Below, piece by piece: positions 32,558 through 37,639 of a stretch of 37,639 nucleotides of DNA. Numbering within the stretch: the first letter of the stretch is position 1; every line of letters starts with the position of its first letter. The stretch comes from Sandaracinaceae bacterium. Lineage in GTDB: Bacteria; Myxococcota_A; Polyangia; Polyangiales; Sandaracinaceae. A program made the translations under genes and the position numbers. The stretch is from the NCBI GenBank assembly GCA_019694315.1, contig JAIBCE010000035.1, positions 1-37,639 on the forward strand, given 5' to 3'. The notes below the pieces were generated by a model. The model saw nothing but the letters and a program-made list of their open reading frames with translations, was not told where the DNA came from and did no database searches.

Positions 32558-34332
32558 CCGCGGCTCTTTCGCTCGACCCGCGCCGCGCGACGACGAAGGA
32601 CGAGGCCGAGGCCCGCGAGCGCGAGCACACCGAGACCGCGCGCATCGTCGCCGCTGCCCGCCGCCGACACGCTGCAGAGCGCGCTTGCGCCGCCGCCCAC
32701 CACCACGCCGGGTCCCGTGCGGAGGATCGTCGCGTTGTGCTCGGCGAGCGCGGCCTCGATCGAGGGGCCGTTGTCGGTGACGACCTCGCCAGGACCGGTC
32801 GTGTCGTAGCGGAGGATGCGGTCGTTGGCGGGCATCGTCGTCGTCGCGATGTCGAACGGCCAGCTGCCGCCGAGGCCGCGGACGGTCTCACCGCCGGGCA
32901 GCTCCACGCGCCAGGGCGCCTCGAACTGGCTGAGGCTCGGCGAGCACTCGATCACGCGCTCGGCGGTGTGGAGGTTGGAGAAGTCGCCGAGCGAGGCGTT
33001 GAAGTCGAACGCCGGATCGCGGGTCATCTCGCTCGCCGACATCGTCGTGTAGAAGCGCGTCATGTACGGCGCGCTCTCGAAGAGGGCGCGCGTGCGCTCG
33101 ATCGGCTCGATCACGTTCGTCTGCATCGAGGCGAGGAAGGTCTCGGGGGTCAGGCCGTCGATGTCGGTGATGGACCAGTCGTAGTAACAGCTCACGCACG
33201 AGAGCACGTCCTCGTACGTGGTGCCGGGGCGATCGGGCGGCAGCGGCACGGTGGCGGCGATCACGTCGCGCACGCCATCGTGCCCCGCGAAGGCGTTGAC
33301 CACGTTGTTGAGCATCTCGCCCTCGCGACCCGTCCAGTCGGTGGTGCGGAAGCTCTCCCACTGATCGTGCTCCCAGGGCGCGAAGATCGTGTCGGCGAGC
33401 GGCCCGGCGGCGCCCGCCATCTCCGTGACGAAGCCCTGCCCGCCCGACTCGTTCGCGGCCTCGGTGACGACGTCGTTGTAGTTGCTCGCGGGGTTGAGCC
33501 AGTTGATCAGCGACTCGTTGAGCTCGAGCGACGCGTAGTTCGCGGGCACCGCGCGGTGCGGGCCGAGCACCCACACCATGACGCCCATGTCCGCGACCGC
33601 CGCGACGGCCGTGGGGCGGATCGGGATCGAGGCCTGGCCGGGACCGAAGACGATCTCCACGGGGCGGATCGAGCCCACGGAGTTGCCCTTGGTGAGCCGG
33701 AACGCGAGGAGGTTCATGCCGCCCGCGAGGTACGGATCGAGCAGCGCCGCGCCGCTCTCGTCGATCTGGTAGCCGTTGTCGCGAAGCCACGCGACGGCCG
33801 TGTCGGAGGGGCGCTCGGTCGCAGGATCGACCGAGATCGTGATGAAGTCGTACGGGCCGACCGTGCCCGCATTGACGACGGTGACCGGGCCGACGCCGGC
33901 GTCGGGACCGGAGGCGCTCGCGTCGCTGGCGCTGAACCCACCGCCGTTGGCCGTGGGCCCGCCGCGGAAGTCATCGCGACAGTTGCCCTCGATGCGCGTG
34001 GTCAGCGTGTACTGCGGGTTCGTCGCGAGCTGCAGGCGCTGGAACGCGAGGTTCGAGCTCACGTGCACCTCGGGGCTGCCCGCGACCGGCAGCACCCACG
34101 CGAACGTGTCGGCGTCGCCCGAGTACTGGATCTGGATCGTGGCCGTGACGGTTCCGTCGTCGGCGGTGGAGAAGAGGATGCGCTCGGCCGCTTGGTTGAC
34201 CGGCTGCGCGTTGTTGCAGAAGAAGCCGCCGCACGCGTGCGCCGCGGGCTGTCCGACCAGGGTGGCGATGAGCGCGCCCGAGGCCGCGAGGGTCGGGGCG
34301 AGCAAGCGAGAGGGAAACGAGCGTCGGGTCAT
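32554..34332 (-). CDS. DUF2330 protein with MYXO-CTERM-like sorting tail
   Basis: The 592-residue product has a signal peptide ending AHA at about 33, then CGGFFC (Cys 34, Cys 39), the signature start of DUF2330 proteins. The domain's 'FAWVLPVAGSPEVHVS' strand follows. A Ser/Gly/Asp stretch, then 'PYDFITISVDP' and a long alpha/beta part complete the body, with a CVSCYY motif near the middle. The last 40 residues begin at Cys 553, contain a Gly/Leu transmembrane helix and end RRRAARVERKSRG, which fits the MYXO-CTERM anchor found in myxobacterial surface proteins (Cys, helix, Arg cluster). The start at ATG 34332 gives the proper signal peptide. Function of DUF2330 is unknown. It is first gene of a two-gene operon. 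Confidence 0.88.
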   Translation of the reverse strand: MTRRSFPSRLLAPTLAASGALIATLVGQPAAHACGGFFCNNAQPVNQAAERILFSTADDGTVTATIQIQYSGDADTFAWVLPVAGSPEVHVSSNLAFQRLQLATNPQYTLTTRIEGNCRDDFRGGPTANGGGFSASDASASGPDAGVGPVTVVNAGTVGPYDFITISVDPATERPSDTAVAWLRDNGYQIDESGAALLDPYLAGGMNLLAFRLTKGNSVGSIRPVEIVFGPGQASIPIRPTAVAAVADMGVMVWVLGPHRAVPANYASLELNESLINWLNPASNYNDVVTEAANESGGQGFVTEMAGAAGPLADTIFAPWEHDQWESFRTTDWTGREGEMLNNVVNAFAGHDGVRDVIAATVPLPPDRPGTTYEDVLSCVSCYYDWSITDIDGLTPETFLASMQTNVIEPIERTRALFESAPYMTRFYTTMSASEMTRDPAFDFNASLGDFSNLHTAERVIECSPSLSQFEAPWRVELPGGETVRGLGGSWPFDIATTTMPANDRILRYDTTGPGEVVTDNGPSIEAALAEHNATILRTGPGVVVGGGASALCSVSAAGSGDDARGLGVLALAGLGLVLRRRAARVERKSRG

Positions 34333-34483
34333 GGGGCGGCGTGAACAGCACATCTCGATCCAACCCCCTGTGACACAGCTCGGCACGGGCACGTGGGTTG
34401 CTCGGCGGGGCGCCGTGCCCACGCCCACGACCCCTGCCCGCCTCCGTCTCGATCACCCAACGCCCTCCAAACAGGGCGGTTTC

Positions 34484-35173
34484 GTGCGATGGGGGGCGCT
34501 CGTCGCGGTGCTCGGTGGCCTCGCGGGCTGTGAGGCCCAGCACGGGGCGCTGCTGGCCGACCGCCTGCGGGAGTGTGCGCTCCTGACCGAGGGCGAGCTC
34601 GGGACGGCCCTGGCCAATGGCGGCGTGTATGCGCCGGACGAGTGCTACGAGCGCTGCCTCGCGCGGGCGAGCTGTGCGGAGCTCGAGGACTCGCTCTGTC
34701 GGACCAGCGTGTCGCTGCTCGTGGCCTGCGATCAGGAGTGTGCGTTCCGCTGTGACGACGGCGGCCTCATCGGGGTCGAGCACGTCTGCGATGGCTACGC
34801 GCAGTGCATGGGCCGCGAGGACGAGGAGGGCTGCGACTTCGCGCTCGTGTGCGGCGACGGGACGCACGTGCCGGGCGCGCGCTGCGACGGAGCCTGGAAT
34901 TGCCCCGACGGCTCGGACGAGAACGGCTGCTCGGCGGCGCTTCCGTGCGCGGACGGGCGCAGCACCTACAGCCGCTGGCAGCAGTGCGACGGCTACCTGA
35001 GCTGTCCCGACGGGAGCGACGAGCACGGCTGCCCGTCGCATCGGTGCGCCAGTGGACAGGTGCTCACGTACGGCGTGGGCCGCGCGGGGCCACGCTGCGA
35101 TGGCTGGGCGCAGTGCGCCGACGGCTCGGACGAGCTCGACTGCGCGCGCGTCACGCTGACGTGCGGATCGTGA
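34484..35173 (+). CDS. Lipoprotein with four LDL-receptor class A repeats
   Basis: The 229-residue product starts with a lipoprotein signal (LAGC, Cys 16) and a Cys-containing N-terminal part (about 30-85). Four LDL-A-like modules follow: Cys 90-117, 123-149, 155-183 and 188-220. The last three end in CxDGSDExxC or CPDGSDExGC, which carries the calcium-binding acidic residues; the first has CMGREDEEGC instead. Each animal LDL-A module has six cysteines, whereas these show fewer, so the disulfide pattern differs. The domain is common in animals and rare in bacteria; it binds protein ligands. GTG 34484 is the first start before the signal; ATG 34489 is out of frame. It diverges from the DUF2330 gene. 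Confidence 0.8.
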   Translation: MRWGALVAVLGGLAGCEAQHGALLADRLRECALLTEGELGTALANGGVYAPDECYERCLARASCAELEDSLCRTSVSLLVACDQECAFRCDDGGLIGVEHVCDGYAQCMGREDEEGCDFALVCGDGTHVPGARCDGAWNCPDGSDENGCSAALPCADGRSTYSRWQQCDGYLSCPDGSDEHGCPSHRCASGQVLTYGVGRAGPRCDGWAQCADGSDELDCARVTLTCGS

Positions 35174-35220
35174 GCGCGCCTCGGCTCGCCGTGCTCGGCC
35201 CGCGATCGTAGTCCCTCGCG

Positions 35221-35985
35221 ATGCGCGCCCACCTCACGCACGTCGGCACGGCCACCGTCCTCGTGGAGCTGCCGGGGCTCACGATCCTCACCGATCCGGT
35301 GCTCGGCGGGCCGTGCGACTGCCACTTCGGCTTCGGCATGCGCTCGCGGCACGTGCGCGGGCCGTACGTGGCGCGCGCGGCGCTGCCGCCGATCGACGTG
35401 GCGCTCGTGTCGCACGATCAGCACGAGGACAACCTCGACGCGGAGGGGCGCGCCGTGCTGTCGAGCGCGGGCGCGGTGATCACGACGCGCGCAGCGGCGC
35501 GGCGCCTCGGATCTGCGGTGGGGCTGGGCGACTTCGAGACGCACGTGCTCCGCACCGCGGGCCTTGAGCTCACGATCACCGCGACGCCCGCGCGTCATGG
35601 GCCGCCGCTGAGCCTGCCGTTCGTGGGGCCGGTGATCGGCTTCGTGCTCGAGTGGCCGGGCCAGAGCCGCGGCGCGCTCTACGTGTCGGGCGACACGGTG
35701 TGGTTCGGCGGGATCGGCGAGATCGCGCGGCGCAAGCGCGTGGGCACGGCCATCCTGCACCTCGGGCGCGCCGGCTACCTCGGCGCGGCGTTCACGATGG
35801 ACGCGGCGGCCGGGGCGCGCGCGGCAGAGGAGCTCGGCGCGCACACGATCGTGCCCGTGCACTACGACGACTGGACGCACTTCACCGAGCCGCAGACGAA
35901 CATCGAGCCAGCCTTCGCGGCGCGAGGGCTCGCCGATCGGCTCGTGCGGCTCGAGAAGGGTCGACGCACCGAGCTCGAGCTCTGA
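35221..35985 (+). CDS. MBL-fold metallo-hydrolase
   Basis: The 254-residue product is a metallo-beta-lactamase fold hydrolase of the UlaG/NAPE-PLD-like type. It shows the start [16 protein letters not shown], the strand ILTDPVL, the metal motif [10 protein letters not shown] (His 65, His 68, Asp 70), [17 protein letters not shown] (Asp in GDT) and [10 protein letters not shown] near the end. One position that is usually His in this group (HDHHxDN) is Gln 67 here, which I believe is a tolerated variant. The substrate is not readable: members act on phosphodiesters, lactones or N-acyl phospholipids. There is no signal peptide. It lies 47 bp after the LDL-A gene on the same strand and converges with the histidine kinase. 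Confidence 0.88.
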   Translation: MRAHLTHVGTATVLVELPGLTILTDPVLGGPCDCHFGFGMRSRHVRGPYVARAALPPIDVALVSHDQHEDNLDAEGRAVLSSAGAVITTRAAARRLGSAVGLGDFETHVLRTAGLELTITATPARHGPPLSLPFVGPVIGFVLEWPGQSRGALYVSGDTVWFGGIGEIARRKRVGTAILHLGRAGYLGAAFTMDAAAGARAAEELGAHTIVPVHYDDWTHFTEPQTNIEPAFAARGLADRLVRLEKGRRTELEL

Positions 35986-36024
35986 TCCGCGCGCAGCGCG
36001 AGGCAGCGCGAGACAGCTCGGGCG

Positions 36025-37639
36025 TCAGGACGCGCGGAAGCGCAGCTCGAAGCTCGTGCCCGTGGCCTGCGGCGCGCTGCTCGGCGCGGCGGTGGTGCCC
36101 GAGCTCGTGGAGCGGCCCTCGCGCGGCGCCTCCGTGCGGCTCTCCACGGTGACGGTGCCGCCGTGCTGCTCGACGAGGTTGCGCACGATCGAGAGGCCGA
36201 GGCCCGTGCCCTTGCCCTCGCCCTTGGTGGTGAAGAACGGATCGAAGATGCGCGCGAGGTGCTCGGTGGGGATACCGGGGCCGTTGTCGGCGATGCGAAC
36301 CACCACGAGCTCGCCGCGCGCCTCGATGGCCACCGAGAGCTTGGGGCGCGGCGCGTCGAGCGAGCCGCGCCGCGGATCGGACGCCATCGCCTGGCTGGCG
36401 TTGGTGATGAGGTTCACGAAGATCTGGTGGAGCTGGCCGCGCACGGCCTCCACGGGGCCGAAGTCCTGGGCGTAGTTGCGCTCCACGAGCACGCCCGCCT
36501 CGTCGAGCACGTGCTCGCAGAAGCCGAGCGACTGCTCGAGCACCTCGATCATCGAGACCTTGGTGGCCGTCTCGCTCGAGGGGCGCGCGTAGGTCACGAG
36601 GTCGCGCGTGAACTTCGTCATGCGCGCGGCGCTCTCGACGATGCGTCCGAGCTTCTCGAGATCGCCGGGCTCCGCGCCTGCGCGCTTGCCCTTGCCGAGG
36701 AGGTACTCGGAGTAGACGGTGATGCTCGTCAGCGGGTTGTTGAGCTCGTGGAGCACGCCCGCCGCGAGCTGGCCCAGCGTCGCGAGCTTCTCGGCGTGGA
36801 TGATCTGCTGCTCGAGGCGCTGCACGTCCGAGAGGTCCTCGCCCATCGCCACGATCGCGCCCACCGTTCCGTCCTCGTCGGCGATCGTCGCGGTGTTCCA
36901 CCGCGTGCGCGCGAGCGAGCCGTCCTTCTTGTGCACCCGGAGCTCGAAGCTCGCCATCGAGCCTCCGCCGAGCACCGTGGAGAACATCTCGGCCACGCGC
37001 TCTCGGTGCTCGTCGGCGCGGAGCAGCGAGACCAGGTCGCGCCCGAGGACCGCCTCGAGGGGGATCTCGATCAGCGCGAGCGCGGGGCGGTTGACCGCGC
37101 GCACCGTGCGATCGGGTGCAATCGCGATGATCGGGCCGCGCGCGTGCTCGAACATCTCCTGGAGGTAGCGCCGGAGGAAGGCCTCGTTCTGGCGCGCACG
37201 AAGGCGCCCCAGCGCCGTGCCGAGCTTCTCCGCGAAGAGCGCGAGCACGGGCTCGAGCGAACGCACGCGGCTCGGCTCGGTGGCCTCGAGCGTGACGATC
37301 GCGATGGGGGCGTCGTCGTCGGTCGCGATCGCGTCCACCGCGTGGGCCATGTCCTTCACCACGGGCGTCGCGGTGTCGACCACGCGCACCGCGGGCACGA
37401 GCACGCCGGGCTCGATCGGCGCGGTGCCGGTGAGGAGCGCGGCGAGCGTCCGCGTGCGCGCGAGCGCGGCGCGAGAGATCGCGGCGCGTTCGTCGTCGTC
37501 GGGGGCGACGACCGCGAGCTCGGCGCTCGCGACAAACCAGCCGATGCGAGCGCCCGCGAAGACGCGGACGGACACGGCGATGCCCGGCAAGACCTGGTGC
37601 ATCGCGTCGACGAAGGCGCGGGCGATGCCCGTTTCGTCG
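36025..37639 (-). CDS. PAS-domain sensor histidine kinase (5' end beyond window)
   Basis: This frame is open and coding to the window edge ([13 protein letters not shown] precedes the first in-window Met at 37602), so the start is outside. From that Met: a GAF-like region (about 1-130), a PAS domain (about 155-265, [18 protein letters not shown]), then HisKA with the phospho-acceptor His 285 in [12 protein letters not shown]. The ATPase boxes N ([15 protein letters not shown]), G1 (DNGPGIP), F (FDPFFTTK) and G2 ([11 protein letters not shown]) follow. It is a NtrB-like kinase of the complete class. No transmembrane segment is visible in this part, so it is probably cytosolic. The Ser/Thr/Ala-rich insert near the end ([18 protein letters not shown]) interrupts the last strand of the ATPase domain. 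The response regulator is not in the window. Confidence 0.93.
   Translation of the reverse strand, partial: DETGIARAFVDAMHQVLPGIAVSVRVFAGARIGWFVASAELAVVAPDDDERAAISRAALARTRTLAALLTGTAPIEPGVLVPAVRVVDTATPVVKDMAHAVDAIATDDDAPIAIVTLEATEPSRVRSLEPVLALFAEKLGTALGRLRARQNEAFLRRYLQEMFEHARGPIIAIAPDRTVRAVNRPALALIEIPLEAVLGRDLVSLLRADEHRERVAEMFSTVLGGGSMASFELRVHKKDGSLARTRWNTATIADEDGTVGAIVAMGEDLSDVQRLEQQIIHAEKLATLGQLAAGVLHELNNPLTSITVYSEYLLGKGKRAGAEPGDLEKLGRIVESAARMTKFTRDLVTYARPSSETATKVSMIEVLEQSLGFCEHVLDEAGVLVERNYAQDFGPVEAVRGQLHQIFVNLITNASQAMASDPRRGSLDAPRPKLSVAIEARGELVVVRIADNGPGIPTEHLARIFDPFFTTKGEGKGTGLGLSIVRNLVEQHGGTVTVESRTEAPREGRSTSSGTTAAPSSAPQATGTSFELRFRAS

Noticed and set aside
35413..35442. Loss of a metal ligand in the MBL-fold hydrolase (HDQHEDN)
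   Set aside because: The substituted position is the middle residue of the HDxHxDN motif; the two flanking His and the Asp remain, so I expect an active enzyme.

Overview
The window is very G+C-rich DNA in which nearly every true coding frame ends its codons in G or C. Several features point to a myxobacterium: an apparent MYXO-CTERM sorting tail on a DUF2330 protein, a eukaryote-like Ser/Thr kinase with a C-terminal membrane anchor, many lipoproteins with Ala/Ser/Asp/Pro-rich linkers, and a bacterial LDL-receptor class A protein. A relative of Sandaracinus or another Polyangiales member is my best guess, but no rRNA or other decisive marker is present. The sequence looks chromosomal: gyrB and smc are intact, and I see no transposase, phage, plasmid, tRNA or rRNA gene.

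Layout. Positions 1-81 look like the 3' end of an incoming gene. Then come a membrane protein (minus), a small zinc-ribbon membrane protein (plus), gyrB (minus) with a good promoter, and a lipoprotein (minus). A secreted glycine-rich protein (plus, 4772-5944) converges, across a stack of hairpins, on a three-gene minus-strand operon (9449 to 6205): zinc-ribbon membrane protein, secreted M1 peptidase, AsmA-like protein. Next are an unknown protein and a Ser/Thr kinase (plus), then CpaB, an HSL-family esterase, a cupredoxin lipoprotein and a multicopper oxidase (minus). smc (15827-19441) is translationally coupled to a small acidic protein. After an intergenic block of short hairpins, a glycosyltransferase (minus) diverges from a marR-nitronate monooxygenase pair (plus) across a perfect 22-bp palindrome.

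Positions 23226-24227 hold no gene I can support. They contain two near-identical copies of a composite repeat, each with a short hairpin-forming core (one copy, then three copies at an exact 43-bp period) followed by a 237/238-bp block. This is the least explained DNA in the window. It is followed by an aldehyde dehydrogenase and a protein with a histone-H1-like Lys/Ala tail.

The right third holds a Cys-rich Sel1-like protein diverging from a DUF1517-like protein, a halogenase-like FAD enzyme, a PH-like protein, a two-gene lipoprotein/DUF2330 operon diverging from the LDL-A lipoprotein, an MBL-fold hydrolase, and a PAS histidine kinase whose 5' end lies beyond the window.

Functional links supported by the layout: the multicopper oxidase and cupredoxin are probably an exported copper redox pair; the MarR regulator probably controls the nitronate monooxygenase and the divergent glycosyltransferase; the M1 peptidase operon and the DUF2330 operon are envelope or secreted functions of unknown target. 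Several plus-strand genes have a -10-like hexamer only 6-11 nt before the start codon and no clear Shine-Dalgarno sequence, which suggests leaderless transcripts. All functions are inferred from motifs read by eye.
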